A stretch of DNA of 64,000 nt from Vulcaniibacterium tengchongense (GCF_003814555.1 NZ_RKQN01000004.1:239843-303842); one strand, 5' to 3'. Shown: positions 45,742 through 56,654, counted from the first letter of the stretch. Numbers and translations are program-made. The notes: generated by a model not told the origin, from the sequence alone.

Positions 45742-48700
45742 ATGACCAGTTCCGCTTCCCCCGCCGTCGCCAGCGACGGCCCGCCGCCGCGTCGCCTGAT
45801 CGACCCCGAACTCCCGCCGCCGCCCGGCGGCCCGCGCGCCGCGATCACCGCCGGCTGGGTGCGCGACGAAGCCGCCCACGTCCGCCACCTGCTCGACCAG
45901 GCGCGCCTGCCCGCGGCCGAGCGCGCCGCGGTCCAGGCCACCGCCGCCGACCTGGTGCAGCGGGTCCGCGCCCGCGCCGAGAACCAAGGCGCGATCGAGG
46001 CCTTCATGCGCCAGTACGACCTCGGCAGCGAGGAGGGCGTGCTGCTGATGTGCGTGGCCGAGGCGCTGCTGCGCATCCCCGACGAGGACACCGCCGACAA
46101 GCTGATCCGCGACAAGCTCGGCGAGGCCGACTGGAAGCGCCACCTCGGCCAGTCCGACTCGATCCTGGTCAACGCCTCCACCTGGGGCCTGATGCTGACC
46201 GGCCACCTGGTCGACCTGGCGGACGAGACCAAGCGCGACGTGCACGGCGCGTTCAAGCGCCTGCTCGGCCGGGTCGGCGAGCCGGTGATCCGCCTGGCGG
46301 TGCGCCAGGCGATGAAGATCATGGGCCACCAATTCGTGATGGGCCGCACCATCGAGGAGGCGCTGGCGCGCTCGCGCAAGGGCGCCAACGCCGCCTACCG
46401 CTATTCGTTCGACATGCTCGGCGAGGCCGCGCTGACCGCGCGCGACGCCGAGCGCTACCTGCAGGCCTATCGCCTGGCGATCCACGCGATCGGCAAGAGC
46501 GTCCGATCTTCCGGCGACCGCGGCCAGCCTGACGTGTTCGCCGCGCCGTCGATCTCGGTCAAGCTGTCGGCGCTGCATCCGCGCTACGAGCACGCCAAGC
46601 GCGCCCGCGTGCTGGCCGAGCTGACCCCGCGCGTGCTCGAGCTGGCGCAGCTGGCGAAGTCCTACGGCATCGGCTTCACCGTCGACGCCGAGGAGGCCGA
46701 CCGGCTGGAGCTGTCGCTGGACGTGATCGCCGCCGCCTACGCCGACGCCTCGCTGGAGGGCTGGGAAGGCTACGGCCTGGCGGTCCAGGCCTACCAGAAG
46801 CGCGCGCCGGAAGCGATCGCCTTCGTCGCCGACCTCGCCCGCCGCCACCGCCGCCGCATCCCGGTGCGCCTGGTCAAGGGCGCGTACTGGGACAGCGAGA
46901 TCAAGCGCGCCCAGGTCGACGGCCAGCCGGGCTACCCGGTGTTCACCCGCAAGCCGAACACCGACGTGTCGTACCTGGCCAACGCGCGGCGCATGCTCGA
47001 GGCGGCCGACGCGATCTACCCGATGTTCGCCACCCACAACGCCCACACCATCGCCGCGATCTGGCATCGCGCCAAGGCGCTGGGCCGGGAGCGGCATTTC
47101 GAGTTCCAGAAGCTGCACGGCATGGGCGACGACCTCTACGCCGAGGTGATCCCCGCCGAGCGCCTGAACGTGCCCTGCCGGGTGTACGCGCCGGTCGGCA
47201 GCCACGAGGACCTGCTGCCGTACCTGGTGCGGCGCCTGCTCGAGAACGGCGCCAACTCCAGCTTCGTCAACCGCATCACCGACGAGTCGATCGCCATCGA
47301 CGACCTCGTCCGCGACCCGGTCGAGACCGTGTCGGCGTTCGAATCCATCCCGCATCCGCGCATTCCGCTGCCGGTCGACCTGTACCGCAGCTTCGGCCTC
47401 GACAGGACCAACTCCATGGGCATCAACCTCGCCAACGACGATCAACTGCGCTCGCTCGCCGAGCAGGTCAACGCCGCGGTGCGCGGCGACTGGCGCGCCG
47501 CGCCGCTGGTGCCGGGCGCGCAGGTCGCCGGACCGGCGATCGCCGTGACCAACCCGGCCGACCGGCGCGAGACCGTCGGCCAATGGCAGGCGGCCGACGC
47601 GGCCACCGTGGAGCTGGCGCTGAGGAACGCGGTCGCCGCGCACGACGCCTGGAACCTGACCCCGGCCGCGAGCCGCGCGGCGATCCTGGAGCACGCCGCC
47701 GACCTGCTCGAGCAGCGCATGCCGCAGTACCTCGCGCTGTGCGCGAAGGAAGCCGGCAAGACCATCCCCGACGGCGTCGCCGAAGTGCGCGAGGCGGTCG
47801 ACTTCCTGCGCTATTACGCCGGCCAGGCGCGCAAGCTGTTCGCGCCCGAGCCGCTGCCGGGCCCGACCGGCGAGAGCAACACGCTGCAGCTGTCCGGCCG
47901 CGGCGTGTTCGTCTGCATCTCGCCGTGGAACTTCCCGCTGGCGATCTTCCTGGGCCAGGTCTCGGCGGCGCTGGCGGCCGGCAACAGCGTGATCGCCAAG
48001 CCGGCCGAGCAGACCAACCTGATCGGTTATTACGCGGTCAAGCTGCTGCACGAGGCCGGCGTGCCCGAGGCGGTGCTGCAGTTCCTGCCGGGCGACGGCG
48101 CCACCGTCGGCGCGGCGCTGACCCGCGACCCGCGCGTGGCGGGCGTGGCCTTCACCGGCTCCACCGACACCGCGCGCGCGATCAACCGCGCGCTGGCCGC
48201 GCGCGACAACGCCCCGATCGCGGTGCTGATCGCCGAGACCGGCGGGCAGAACGCGCTGATCGCCGATTCCTCGGCGCTGCCCGAGCAGCTGGTCAAGGAC
48301 GCGATCGCCTCGGCCTTCACCTCGGCCGGCCAGCGCTGCTCGGCCGCGCGCGTGCTGTTCGTGCAGGAGGACATCGCCGACAAGGTGATCGGCATGCTCG
48401 CCGGCGCGATGGCCGAGCTCGCGGTCGGCGACCCGGGCCTGCTGTCCACCGACGTCGGCCCGGTGATCGACGACGACGCGCTGAAGATGCTGCAGGAGCA
48501 CGCCGCGCGCATGGACCGCGAGGCGCGCAAGATCGCCGAGGTCGCGCTCGGCGGGGCGGCCGCGCACGGCAGCTTCTTCGCCCCGCGGGCCTACGAGATC
48601 CGGTCGCTGGAGCAGCTGCACAAGGAGGTCTTCGGCCCGGTGCTGCACGTGATCCGCTGGAAGGCGGACCGGCTGGACGAGGTGATCGAGGCGATCAACG

Positions 48701-48975
48701 CCACCGGCTACGGCCTCACCCTCGGCATCCACTCGCGCATCGACGCCACGATCGAGAAGATCGCCGCGCGGATCAAGGTCGGCAACTGCTACGTCAACCG
48801 CAACCAGATCGGCGCGGTCGTCGGCGTGCAGCCGTTCGGCGGCCAGAACCTGTCCGGCACCGGCCCCAAGGCCGGCGGCCCGCACTACCTGCCGCGCTTC
48901 GCCACCGAGAAGACGATCACCGTCAACACCACCGCGGCCGGCGGCAACGCCTCGCTGCTGACGCTGGGCGACTGA
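45742..48975 (+). CDS. putA: Bifunctional proline dehydrogenase / L-glutamate gamma-semialdehyde dehydrogenase
   Basis: A 1077-residue enzyme that oxidises proline to glutamate in two steps (FAD-dependent proline dehydrogenase, then NAD-dependent aldehyde dehydrogenase) with substrate channelling. The PRODH barrel has [13 protein letters not shown] near 375 and [18 protein letters not shown] near 480. In the aldehyde dehydrogenase part, Glu 832 (AETGGQN) and catalytic Cys 866 (GQRCSAARV) are intact. There is no ribbon-helix-helix DNA-binding domain at the N-terminus and no long C-terminal extension, so it is a type A PutA and cannot repress its own gene. A perfect terminator follows. Confidence 0.96.
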   Translation: MTSSASPAVASDGPPPRRLIDPELPPPPGGPRAAITAGWVRDEAAHVRHLLDQARLPAAERAAVQATAADLVQRVRARAENQGAIEAFMRQYDLGSEEGVLLMCVAEALLRIPDEDTADKLIRDKLGEADWKRHLGQSDSILVNASTWGLMLTGHLVDLADETKRDVHGAFKRLLGRVGEPVIRLAVRQAMKIMGHQFVMGRTIEEALARSRKGANAAYRYSFDMLGEAALTARDAERYLQAYRLAIHAIGKSVRSSGDRGQPDVFAAPSISVKLSALHPRYEHAKRARVLAELTPRVLELAQLAKSYGIGFTVDAEEADRLELSLDVIAAAYADASLEGWEGYGLAVQAYQKRAPEAIAFVADLARRHRRRIPVRLVKGAYWDSEIKRAQVDGQPGYPVFTRKPNTDVSYLANARRMLEAADAIYPMFATHNAHTIAAIWHRAKALGRERHFEFQKLHGMGDDLYAEVIPAERLNVPCRVYAPVGSHEDLLPYLVRRLLENGANSSFVNRITDESIAIDDLVRDPVETVSAFESIPHPRIPLPVDLYRSFGLDRTNSMGINLANDDQLRSLAEQVNAAVRGDWRAAPLVPGAQVAGPAIAVTNPADRRETVGQWQAADAATVELALRNAVAAHDAWNLTPAASRAAILEHAADLLEQRMPQYLALCAKEAGKTIPDGVAEVREAVDFLRYYAGQARKLFAPEPLPGPTGESNTLQLSGRGVFVCISPWNFPLAIFLGQVSAALAAGNSVIAKPAEQTNLIGYYAVKLLHEAGVPEAVLQFLPGDGATVGAALTRDPRVAGVAFTGSTDTARAINRALAARDNAPIAVLIAETGGQNALIADSSALPEQLVKDAIASAFTSAGQRCSAARVLFVQEDIADKVIGMLAGAMAELAVGDPGLLSTDVGPVIDDDALKMLQEHAARMDREARKIAEVALGGAAAHGSFFAPRAYEIRSLEQLHKEVFGPVLHVIRWKADRLDEVIEAINATGYGLTLGIHSRIDATIEKIAARIKVGNCYVNRNQIGAVVGVQPFGGQNLSGTGPKAGGPHYLPRFATEKTITVNTTAAGGNASLLTLGD

Positions 48976-49040
48976 GGCGGGCCGGCCGACGGTCGGCCCG
49001 CCCTCGCCTGCCGCATCCCTCCGCCCGCGAGAGCGGGCGG

Positions 49041-49073
49041 AAAAAAGAAAGCCCCGCGCGGGCGGGGCTTTCT
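49041..49073. terminator. Bidirectional terminator between putA and fadL
   Basis: GAAAGCCCCGC at 49047-49057 pairs perfectly with GCGGGGCTTTC at 49062-49072 around GCGG. An A-run precedes it, which becomes a U-tract on the other strand, so it serves both convergent genes. Confidence 0.88.
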
Positions 49074-49093
49074 CGTTGCGCCGCGGGCGGCGA

Positions 49094-50443
49094 TCAGAAC
49101 TTGTACTGCGCGGAGACGCCGTACAGGTTGATCGACGCGTCGTACTCGCCGACCAGGCGATGGCCCTGGGCATCGGCGAGGTTGACCTGCGGCGTATCCG
49201 CCTTGAGGTAGGTGTAGGCGAAGTTCAGCTCGAGGTTCGGCGTGGCCTGCCAGCTCGCGCCGACCGACAGCCACTGCCGGTCCTCGTCGGGCAGGCGCGG
49301 GGTGCGGGTGGCGATGTGGGTCGGGGTTTCGTCGTAGGCGTAGCCGCCGCGCAGGGTCCAGGCCTCGTTGAGCTTGTACTCGGCGCCGATCGAGGAGAAG
49401 TTGGTCTCCTTCCAGTCGAACTCTTCGATCGAGTTCGGGTCCGGATTGGCGAAGTCGATGTTGACCTCGCGCAGCGACGTCCAGTCGGTGCGCGACCAGT
49501 CGGCCATCATCGCGAAGCGGTCGGTGAACTGGTACGCCACGCTCAGGGTGGTGACCGACGGCGTGGTCAGGTCGGCACCCGCGGCGCCGTTCACGAACAG
49601 CGGGGCCGTGGTCGGGTTGGCGTTGAGCACGGCGCGGACGTTCGCCGGCACCGTCCAGGTGACGTCGCCCTCGATCTCGTGGTCGATCTCCGAGCGATGC
49701 GAGAAGCCGATCGACAGCTTGTCGGTCGGGCGCAGGTTGAAGCCGACCAGCCAGCCCCAGCCGGTGCTGTCGCCCTCCACCTCGGCATGGCCGTCGGCGG
49801 CCTGCGGCCGCGCGAACGGCAGCGGGCGGGTCGCCGGATTGGCGAACAGCAGGGTGCCGAAGTCGACGTAGCGCGACAGGGTCACGTCGGCGCGCTCGTA
49901 GATCACGCCCAGGCCGAACGAGAAGCGGTCCGGCACGACTTCGTATGCCATCGACAAGGTCAGGTCGACGGTCTTCAGGTCCGAGGTGTCGGCCCAGTAG
50001 CGGCCGGCCCACGGGCCTTCGTATTCGGTCTTCAGGCCGAACGGCGCGCTGACCATCGCGCCCAGCGCCAGGCCGTTGTCGAGCTTGTGCACGACCGACA
50101 GCGCCGGCACCGGGATCAGGTCGCCCGCGTCGCCGCCGGTGCCGCCGCTGAGCGGCTGGCCCAGCGCGTCGGTGCCCGAACCCTCGAACTTGAAGCCCAG
50201 GTCGATCGCGGTGACGTCGGCCTGGACCGTGGTGCCTTCGAACCGGGTCATCAGCGCCGGGTTGTTGGACACCACCGAGGCGTCGCCCGCGACCGCGGCC
50301 GAACCGGCGTAGGAGCGGCCCTGGGCCTTGACGCTGTTTTCCTTGATCTGGAAGCCCGAGGCGTGGGCCTGGCCGAGCGAAAGCGCGCCGGCGATGCCCA
50401 GGGTCAGGGCCGACAGGCGGGTGAAGCGGGAAACTCGTTGCAT
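49094..50443 (-). CDS. fadL: FadL/OmpP1-family outer-membrane long-chain fatty acid transporter
   Basis: A 449-residue outer-membrane beta-barrel. The signal peptide ends at AHA, and the mature protein starts SGFQIKENSVKAQGRSYAG, with NNPALMTRFEG, the plug signature of FadL. It ends in aromatic-basic YKF, as barrel proteins do. It lets long-chain fatty acids or other hydrophobic compounds cross the outer membrane. GGAGATACTACGC precedes the ATG. Convergent with putA across the terminator at 49041. Confidence 0.93.
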   Translation of the reverse strand: MQRVSRFTRLSALTLGIAGALSLGQAHASGFQIKENSVKAQGRSYAGSAAVAGDASVVSNNPALMTRFEGTTVQADVTAIDLGFKFEGSGTDALGQPLSGGTGGDAGDLIPVPALSVVHKLDNGLALGAMVSAPFGLKTEYEGPWAGRYWADTSDLKTVDLTLSMAYEVVPDRFSFGLGVIYERADVTLSRYVDFGTLLFANPATRPLPFARPQAADGHAEVEGDSTGWGWLVGFNLRPTDKLSIGFSHRSEIDHEIEGDVTWTVPANVRAVLNANPTTAPLFVNGAAGADLTTPSVTTLSVAYQFTDRFAMMADWSRTDWTSLREVNIDFANPDPNSIEEFDWKETNFSSIGAEYKLNEAWTLRGGYAYDETPTHIATRTPRLPDEDRQWLSVGASWQATPNLELNFAYTYLKADTPQVNLADAQGHRLVGEYDASINLYGVSAQYKF

Positions 50444-50674
50444 GCGTAGTATCTCCGTTGGAGTATTTTCGTCTTCCGCGGCCGTCTTGCCTGGGGCCCG
50501 GCCGCCCGGACGCCAGTGCGCGCCGGAAACCCCTCCCGACGTACGACGCCGTATGCACTATAGCGCGGCCGTTAACCCGGTGCTAACAAGACCTCCGGCA
50601 CAGGACGCCACCGCCCGCATGCGCTTTCCCCGCCCTCCTGCCGGCGCCGCCCGGCCCCGCCCACGCTGACGCCG

Positions 50675-51367
50675 ATGTTCGTCGCCATCCCCTCGCGCGA
50701 GCGGCCGCGGCCGCGCTGGGCCACCCCCCTGCTGTTCGCGGCGCTGTGGCTGTGCTTCATCGCGATGGAACTGCTGCCCGAGACCGAGCAGCGGCGCCTG
50801 GCCTTGGACTGGGGCGCGCTGTCGGGCGGGTTGACCGAGCCGCACGACTGGCTGCGGCAACTGCGCGACGGCAGCATGCTGCGGTTGTTCAGCGCGCTGT
50901 TCCTGCACGCCGACTGGGCGCACCTGCTGGGCAACCTGGTGTTCCTGCTGATCTTCGGCCTCCCGGCCGAGCGGGCGATGGGGCCGTGGCGGCTGCTCGG
51001 CCTGTTCCTGCTGGGCGGCGCGGTGGCGAACCTGGCCGCGGCGATCGCGATCGGCACGCCGGACCGGCTGATCATCGGCGCCAGCGGCGCGGTCTCGGCG
51101 CTGATCGGCGCCTACCTGGCGCTGTTCCCGGGCGCCAAGCTGGGCGTGGTGGTGCCGCTGGGCCTGTTCCTGCAGTTCGTGAAGGTGCCGGCGCCGTTGC
51201 TGATCGGCGTCTGGGCGCTGCTGCAACTGGTGTTCACCTTCATCGGCCCGGCGTTCGGCGCGGTGGCCTGGTCGGCGCACCTGGCCGGGTTCGCCTTCGG
51301 CGGCGCGTTCGCGCTGATCGCCCGCGCCGGCATCGCCCGGCGCCTGCGCCGCCGGCGCGGCTATTGA
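50675..51367 (+). CDS. Rhomboid-family intramembrane serine protease
   Basis: A 230-residue membrane protein with six or so hydrophobic segments. The active site is visible: GASG with Ser 137 and the catalytic His 202 in WSAHLAGF. FLHADWAHLLGNLVFLLIFG is the conserved loop-L1/TM2 block (HxxxxHxxxN). It cleaves membrane helices of substrate proteins; targets are unknown. It lies 87 bases before the DUF1820 gene on the same strand. Confidence 0.92.
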   Translation: MFVAIPSRERPRPRWATPLLFAALWLCFIAMELLPETEQRRLALDWGALSGGLTEPHDWLRQLRDGSMLRLFSALFLHADWAHLLGNLVFLLIFGLPAERAMGPWRLLGLFLLGGAVANLAAAIAIGTPDRLIIGASGAVSALIGAYLALFPGAKLGVVVPLGLFLQFVKVPAPLLIGVWALLQLVFTFIGPAFGAVAWSAHLAGFAFGGAFALIARAGIARRLRRRRGY

Positions 51368-51453
51368 GGAACCGCGGCGCCGCCCCCATCGTTCCCGGCA
51401 GAACGGCGGCTTTCGCTCCGACGAGTCCCTTCCCGATTCCCGATCCGGCTGCC

Positions 51454-51774
51454 ATGGCCAAGACGCTCTACAAAGTCACCTTCCTCAACACCGGCAAGGT
51501 CTACGAGTTGTACGCCCGCCACGTCGCCAGCGGCGCGCTGTGGGGCTTCGTCGAAGTGGGCGAGCTGGTGTTCGACCTGCACGACGGCGTGGTGATCGAC
51601 CCCACCGAGGAACGCCTGCGCGACGAGTTCGGCAACACCCGCACCCTGCACCTGCCGATGCAGAGCATCGTCCGGGTCGAGGAGGTCGAGCGCAAAGGCC
51701 AGTCGGTGATCCGCGACGCCGCCACCGGCGAGAAGGTGGTGACCCCGTTCCCGTTGCCCGCCAAGCCGCGCTGA
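51454..51774 (+). CDS. DUF1820-family protein
   Basis: A 106-residue soluble protein: KTLYKVTFLNTGKVYELYARHV at the start (core: YKVTFLNTGKVYELYAR), LWGFVEVGELVFD and a Lys/Pro tail. The family is conserved in gammaproteobacteria, of unknown function, with a predicted beta-rich fold. No signal peptide. No clear ribosome site is seen before the ATG. Confidence 0.85.
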   Translation: MAKTLYKVTFLNTGKVYELYARHVASGALWGFVEVGELVFDLHDGVVIDPTEERLRDEFGNTRTLHLPMQSIVRVEEVERKGQSVIRDAATGEKVVTPFPLPAKPR

Positions 51775-52054
51775 CCCGGCGCCGTTCCACGGCGTCGCGC
51801 GAGCATCCCCGCCTCGCGTCTTGCGCGGCGGCGGCGCGTGCCCGCGTGCCGCCCTGCCGCGGCCGGCTTCGCGCCGCGATGCGCCGAGCGCCCGCGCCCC
51901 GCGCGGTTCGGTCGCCAGGCGGGGAGCGTACGCGGGGAACCTGCGTGGGGCCCGCGCCAGCGCCGGCGGGGCGAGCGCCCGCGCGTACCGGCGAGGGGCC
52001 GCCTGCCTGCGTCCGGGTTCGGCGGGCACCCTCTTGCGCGGGAAGAAAGGACGC

Positions 52055-53353
52055 TCAGCCGCGCTTCGCCGGCGCCGCCGCGGCGGCGACCTGCTTCTTC
52101 AGCTCGCCCAGCGCCGCCGCGATCGGCGCGTCGCCGTCCAGCACCTCGCCGGCGCCGCTGCCTTCGGTCTCGCCGTCGCCGCGCAGGTGTCCCGGCAGGC
52201 TGGCCTCGCTGTAGTTGCGGATGCGCTCGTCGCTCTTCTCCGCATGCAGGACCACGTCGGGGGTGATGCCCAAGGCCTGGATCGACTTGCCGCTGGGGGT
52301 GTAATAGCGCGCGGTGGTCAGCTTGACCGAATCGCCGTTGTCCAGCGGCAGCACCGTCTGCACCGAGCCCTTGCCGAAGGTGCGGCTGCCGACGATGCGG
52401 GCGCGGCCGTTGTCGCGCAGCGCGCCGGCCAGCACTTCCGAGGCGCTGGCCGAACCGGCGTCGACCAGCACCACCACCGGCGCGCCGGCCAGGCGGTCGC
52501 CCGGGGTGGCGGAGAACTCGGCGTCGCTGATCGCGATGCGGCCGCGGGTGCTGACGATCCTGCCCGACTCGAGCAGGTCGTCCGCGATCTGCACCGCCGC
52601 GGTCAGCAGCCCGCCCGGGTTGCTGCGCAGGTCGATCACCAGCCCGCGCAGCCTGCCGCCGGCCTGCGCCTCGAGCCGGTCCACCTGCGCCGCGAAGTCG
52701 GCCGCGGTGTCGGCCTGGAACGCGCTCACGCGCACGTAGCCGTAGCCCGGCTCGAGCATGCGGCTGCGCACGCTGGCCACGCGGATCGTCTCGCGCGTCA
52801 GGGTCACGTCGAACGGCTTGTCGCGGCCTTCGCGGACGATGGTCAGGACCACCTTGCTGCCCGGCGGCCCGCGCAGCGGACCGGAGCTGTCGCCCTCGTC
52901 GGGCTTGAACGGCTTGCCGTCGATCGCGGTGATCACGTCGCCGGACCTGATGCCGGCGCGCGCGGCCGGGGTGTCGTCGATCGGCGCGATCACCCGCAGG
53001 CTGCCGTCGGGCTGGCGCAGCAACTCCACGCCGACGCCGTCGTAGGCGCCGCGCGATTGCTCCTCGAAGCTGGCGGCGTCGTCGCGGTCCAGGTACACGC
53101 TGTGCGGGTCCAGGTCGAACAGCAGGCCGCGGATCGCCGAGTGCATCAGCTTGCGGTCGTCGATCGGCTCGACATAGGCCTGCTTGACCGCGTTGTAGAC
53201 CGCGACGTAGCGGCGGATCTCGCCCAGCGGCACCTTGGAATCGGCCTCGCTGTCCGGCGCCTCGATCGGCGCGACGTCCGGCTCCGCCTCCTGCGCCGGC
53301 GCGGACGCAGCGAGCAGGACCAGGGCGAGCGGCAACAGGCGACGCAGGGACAT
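52055..53353 (-). CDS. ctpA: S41 carboxy-terminal processing peptidase
   Basis: A 432-residue periplasmic protease. The signal peptide ends APAQE. A PDZ domain (about 95-180: GVGVELL, ARAGIRSGDVITAIDGKP) recognises C-termini. The catalytic domain has VIDLRSNPGGLL, DAGSASASEVLAGAL with the nucleophilic Ser, and the general-base Lys in FGKGSVQ. It trims or degrades periplasmic proteins, including cell-wall hydrolases in some species. It follows envC and gpmI on the same strand (320 bases behind envC), an order conserved in this family. ATG 53353 has GGAG about 10 bases upstream. Confidence 0.93.
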   Translation of the reverse strand: MSLRRLLPLALVLLAASAPAQEAEPDVAPIEAPDSEADSKVPLGEIRRYVAVYNAVKQAYVEPIDDRKLMHSAIRGLLFDLDPHSVYLDRDDAASFEEQSRGAYDGVGVELLRQPDGSLRVIAPIDDTPAARAGIRSGDVITAIDGKPFKPDEGDSSGPLRGPPGSKVVLTIVREGRDKPFDVTLTRETIRVASVRSRMLEPGYGYVRVSAFQADTAADFAAQVDRLEAQAGGRLRGLVIDLRSNPGGLLTAAVQIADDLLESGRIVSTRGRIAISDAEFSATPGDRLAGAPVVVLVDAGSASASEVLAGALRDNGRARIVGSRTFGKGSVQTVLPLDNGDSVKLTTARYYTPSGKSIQALGITPDVVLHAEKSDERIRNYSEASLPGHLRGDGETEGSGAGEVLDGDAPIAAALGELKKQVAAAAAPAKRG

Positions 53354-53673
53354 GGGGAGAACTCCGTGGCGAAAGGCAGCCGGCGCGCGCCGGCGCATGC
53401 GCCGATTATGGGCATGTTCGGCGCCGGCCGCGGTAGCGTTCGGTTAACGCGGCGGCCGTGCGGTGAACGGCCGCGAAACACGCAGCGATTGCGACACGGT
53501 CGAGTTCGCCCGCGGCCCGGCCACGCCAACGGCAGGAGCGGGCCGGATTCGCGCCGGGTGCCGCGTGCGTCGCCGCCGCCCTGCGCTCGGCGCTCCCCCG
53601 CTCGCCACGCCCTCGCAGACGCAACCCGCGCGAGGCGGCGCCGAACGCGTGGCCTTGCCGGGCGCAGCGGCAC
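53354..53673. other. Intergenic stretch between envC and ctpA
   Basis: 320 GC-rich bases with no recognisable gene. GCCGGCGCGCGCCGGCGC near 53381-53398 is strongly palindromic and could end the envC message or stall it. ctpA probably has its own promoter here. Confidence 0.45.
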
Positions 53674-54891
53674 TCAACGCCGCAGCCAGGTCGCCGGATT
53701 CACCGGCGCGCCGTTGCGGCGCAGCTCGAAGTACAGCGCGGGGCGGCCCTGGCCGCCGGAATTGCCGACCGTGGCCAGGGTGTCGCCGCGCTTGACCGTC
53801 GCGCCGACGTCCTTGAGCAGCGCGTCGTTGTGCGCGTACAGGCTCATGTAGCCGTTGCCGTGGTCGACGATCGCGAGCAGGCCGTAGCCGGTCATCCATT
53901 CGGCGTAGACCACGGTGCCGTCGGCGACCGCCTTGACCGGCGCTCCGGCGGCCGCGGCGATCAGCAGGCCGTCGCTGCTGCGGCCGTCGGGCATGGTCGC
54001 GCCGTAGCCGGCCAGCAGCGCGCCCGAGACCGGCCAGCCGAGCCCGCCGACCTGCGGCGCCGGCGCGCTGGCGACCTGCGCCGGCTTGCGCTTGGGCGCG
54101 CCGCGCGCCTGCTCGCGCGCGGCGCGTTCGGCCGCGGCGCGGCGCTGCGCCTCGGCGCGCGCGGCGGCGGCGCGCAGCTTCTTCAGCAGTTGCTCCAGGC
54201 CCTTGGCGTCGCGGCCGAGCTGGCGCTCGCGGCTGGCGCGGTCGCGGTAGCGCTGTTCCAGCTGCGCGACCAGCGCCGCGCGCTCGCGGCGCTCGCGCTC
54301 GAGCTGCGCCAGCTGTTCGCGCTGGCGCGCGCGGGTGTCGTCGAGCTCGCGGCGGCGCCGCGCGATCGCCTGCTCGACCTCCTCGAGCTCGCGCAGCTGC
54401 GCGTTCATCGCGGCGATGCGGCGCGCACGGTCGCGCTGCAGGTAGCCGTAGTAGGCCAGGGTGCGGCCGGCGTCGGCGACGCTGTCCTGCGCCAGCAGCA
54501 GCTTCAACGGCGCGTCCTGGCCCTGCCGGTCGGCGGCGCGCAGCAGCTCCGCCAGCGCGCGGCGCTGCCCCGCGAGCGCGTCCTGCAGCGCGCTGCGCTG
54601 GCGCTGCAGTTCGCCCAGCGCCGCCTGCTCCCGGGCCAGCCGGGTCTCCAGTTCGCGCAGGCGCCGGCCGGTCGCGCCGACCTGCTCGTCGGCCTCGCGC
54701 AGCTCCTTCGCCGCGCTGCCGCGCTGGCTTTCCAGCTTGCGCCGCTCGGACGCGACCGCCTTCAGCTCGCTGCGGATCTTCTCCAGCTTGCGCTCGGCCT
54801 CGCGGCTGTTCTGCGCCGCCGCCGGCGACGGCGGCCCGAACGACAGCACGACCAGGACGGTCGCGATCGGCAGCGCGAGCGCGCGGCGCAT
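53674..54891 (-). CDS. envC: Murein hydrolase activator EnvC-like (degenerate LytM) protein
   Basis: A 405-residue periplasmic protein. After a signal peptide (AAAQ) about 230 residues form long coiled coils (EAERKLEKIRSELKAVASER in pieces, many Glu/Arg/Leu). The C-terminal LytM/M23 domain starts GWPVSGALLAGYG; the zinc ligands are changed, with DGRSSDGLLIAA where an active enzyme has HxGxD, and YFELRRNGAPVNPATWL at the end. So it should activate amidases at the septum rather than cut murein itself. The ATG overlaps the gpmI stop (TGATG). Confidence 0.9.
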   Translation of the reverse strand: MRRALALPIATVLVVLSFGPPSPAAAQNSREAERKLEKIRSELKAVASERRKLESQRGSAAKELREADEQVGATGRRLRELETRLAREQAALGELQRQRSALQDALAGQRRALAELLRAADRQGQDAPLKLLLAQDSVADAGRTLAYYGYLQRDRARRIAAMNAQLRELEEVEQAIARRRRELDDTRARQREQLAQLERERRERAALVAQLEQRYRDRASRERQLGRDAKGLEQLLKKLRAAAARAEAQRRAAAERAAREQARGAPKRKPAQVASAPAPQVGGLGWPVSGALLAGYGATMPDGRSSDGLLIAAAAGAPVKAVADGTVVYAEWMTGYGLLAIVDHGNGYMSLYAHNDALLKDVGATVKRGDTLATVGNSGGQGRPALYFELRRNGAPVNPATWLRR

Positions 54892-56438
54892 CAGTTCTCC
54901 GGCGCGACCAGCAGGCTGGAGCCGCTCATTTCCGCCGGCTTGGGCAGCCCGAGCAGGTCGAGCATGGTCGGCGCCACGTCGCGCAGCGCGCCGCCGGCGC
55001 GCAGCGCGGCCGGGCGCGGGCCGCAGTAGACCAGCGGCACCGGGCCGACGGTGTGCGCGGTGTGCGGCTGGCCGGTCTCCGGGTCGCGCATCATCTCGAG
55101 GTTGCCGTGGTCGGCGGTGACCAGCAGCGCGCCGCCGGTCTCGCGCACCGCCTGGGCGATCGCGCCGATCGCGGTGTCGACGGCCTCGGCGGCCCGCACC
55201 GCCGCCTCGATGATGCCGGTGTGGCCGACCATGTCCGGGTTGGCGATGTTGCACACCGCGACGTCGAACTCGCCGGAGCGGATCGCCGCCACCAGCTTCT
55301 CGGTCACCTCGGGGCAGCTCATCTCCGGCTGCAGGTCGTAGGTGGCGACCTTCGGGCTCGGCACCAGGATGCGGGTCTCGCCCGGGTACGGCTCCTCGCG
55401 GCCGCCGCTGAAGAAGAAGGTGACGTGCGCGTACTTCTCGGTCTCGGCGATGCGCAGCTGGGTCAGGCCGTTGGCCGCCAGCACCTCGCCCAGGGTGTTG
55501 CGCAGGTCGTCCGGGCCGAACGCCACCGGCGCCGGCAGCTTGGCGTCGTACTCGGTCAGGCAGACGAAGCGCGACAGCGCCGGACGGCGCGCCTCGAAGC
55601 CGGCGAAGTCCGGGGCGACGAACGCCGCGGTCAGCTGGCGCGCGCGGTCGGCGCGGAAGTTCATGAACACCACCGCGTCGCCGTCCGCCATCGGCGTGTG
55701 CCCGGCGAGCACGGTCGGCGCGACGAACTCGTCGTTCTCGCCGCGCTCGTAGGCCTGCAGCAGCGCCTCGACCGCCCCGGCGGCGACCTGCCCGCTGCGC
55801 GCTTCCACGATCGCGTCCCAGGCACGGCGCACGCGTTCCCAGCGCTTGTCGCGGTCCATCGCGTAGTAGCGGCCGCCGACGGTCGCGATGCGCGCGTTGC
55901 CGAGCTTGCTGCAGACGTCCTGCAGCTTGCGCAGGCTCGTCTCGGCCGAGCGCGGCGGGGTGTCGCGGCCATCGAGGAAGGCATGCACCGCGACCTTGCC
56001 GACGCCGGCCTTCGAGGCCAGTTCCAGCATCGCGAAGAGATGCGCCTCGTGGCTGTGCACGCCGCCCGGCGAGAGCAGCCCCATCACGTGCAGGGTGCCG
56101 CCGTTGCGCGCGACCGCGGCGCAGGCCGCGCCCAGCTCGGCGTTGCCGAAGAAGCTGCCGTCCTCGATCGCCGCGTCGATCCGGGTCAGGTCCTGGTAGA
56201 CGATGCGGCCGGCGCCGAGATTCATGTGGCCGACCTCGGAATTGCCCATCTGCCCGTCCGGCAGGCCGACGTGGCGGCCCTCGGTGTGGATCAGGGTATG
56301 CGGGCACTGCGCCAGCAGGGCGCGCCAGTGCGGCAGGCGGGCCTGCGCGAGGGCGTTGTCGGCCGGGTCTTCGCGATGCCCCCAACCGTCGAGGATCAGC
56401 AGGACCACGGGTTTGGGGCGCACGTTCGGAGCTGGCAC
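54891..56438 (-). CDS. gpmI: 2,3-bisphosphoglycerate-independent phosphoglycerate mutase
   Basis: A 515-residue glycolytic enzyme that interconverts 3- and 2-phosphoglycerate with manganese. [12 protein letters not shown] near residue 13 holds the first metal Asp, [15 protein letters not shown] the phosphoserine (Ser 65-region), and [11 protein letters not shown] the C-terminal metal His. Length is normal. The start is GTG at 56438 with no good ribosome site; no better start fits. The next gene, envC, overlaps it by one base, as in other gammaproteobacteria. Confidence 0.95.
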   Translation of the reverse strand: MPAPNVRPKPVVLLILDGWGHREDPADNALAQARLPHWRALLAQCPHTLIHTEGRHVGLPDGQMGNSEVGHMNLGAGRIVYQDLTRIDAAIEDGSFFGNAELGAACAAVARNGGTLHVMGLLSPGGVHSHEAHLFAMLELASKAGVGKVAVHAFLDGRDTPPRSAETSLRKLQDVCSKLGNARIATVGGRYYAMDRDKRWERVRRAWDAIVEARSGQVAAGAVEALLQAYERGENDEFVAPTVLAGHTPMADGDAVVFMNFRADRARQLTAAFVAPDFAGFEARRPALSRFVCLTEYDAKLPAPVAFGPDDLRNTLGEVLAANGLTQLRIAETEKYAHVTFFFSGGREEPYPGETRILVPSPKVATYDLQPEMSCPEVTEKLVAAIRSGEFDVAVCNIANPDMVGHTGIIEAAVRAAEAVDTAIGAIAQAVRETGGALLVTADHGNLEMMRDPETGQPHTAHTVGPVPLVYCGPRPAALRAGGALRDVAPTMLDLLGLPKPAEMSGSSLLVAPEN

Positions 56439-56654
56439 GGCGGTGTCCGGTAGGCAGGAGGTGGGGGTGACTTGGGGCAGGCGAATGCGGCCGCCTGGGC
56501 CTGGATTCTAGCGAAGCGGCGCGGCGCCCGTTCGCGCGCCGCGCGGCCGCGCGCGGGGCCGGCCCCCGGCCGCCGCCGGCCGGTGAATCCGCGCTTAAAC
56601 TCGGCGGGCACCGCCCGCATCGAACGTTCGACACCGCCAACGGGAAACCCAACC

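Noticed and set aside
45703..49173. A 1156-codon open frame antisense to putA
   Set aside because: The peptide is low-complexity (Ala, Val, Gln, Arg) and mirrors the codon bias of putA, whose catalytic residues are intact on the other strand.
53674..56652. A 992-codon frame that joins envC to the region of gpmI
   Set aside because: Only the envC part has protein-like composition. Upstream of 54891 it is a shadow of gpmI; the one-base stop/start overlap separates two genes.
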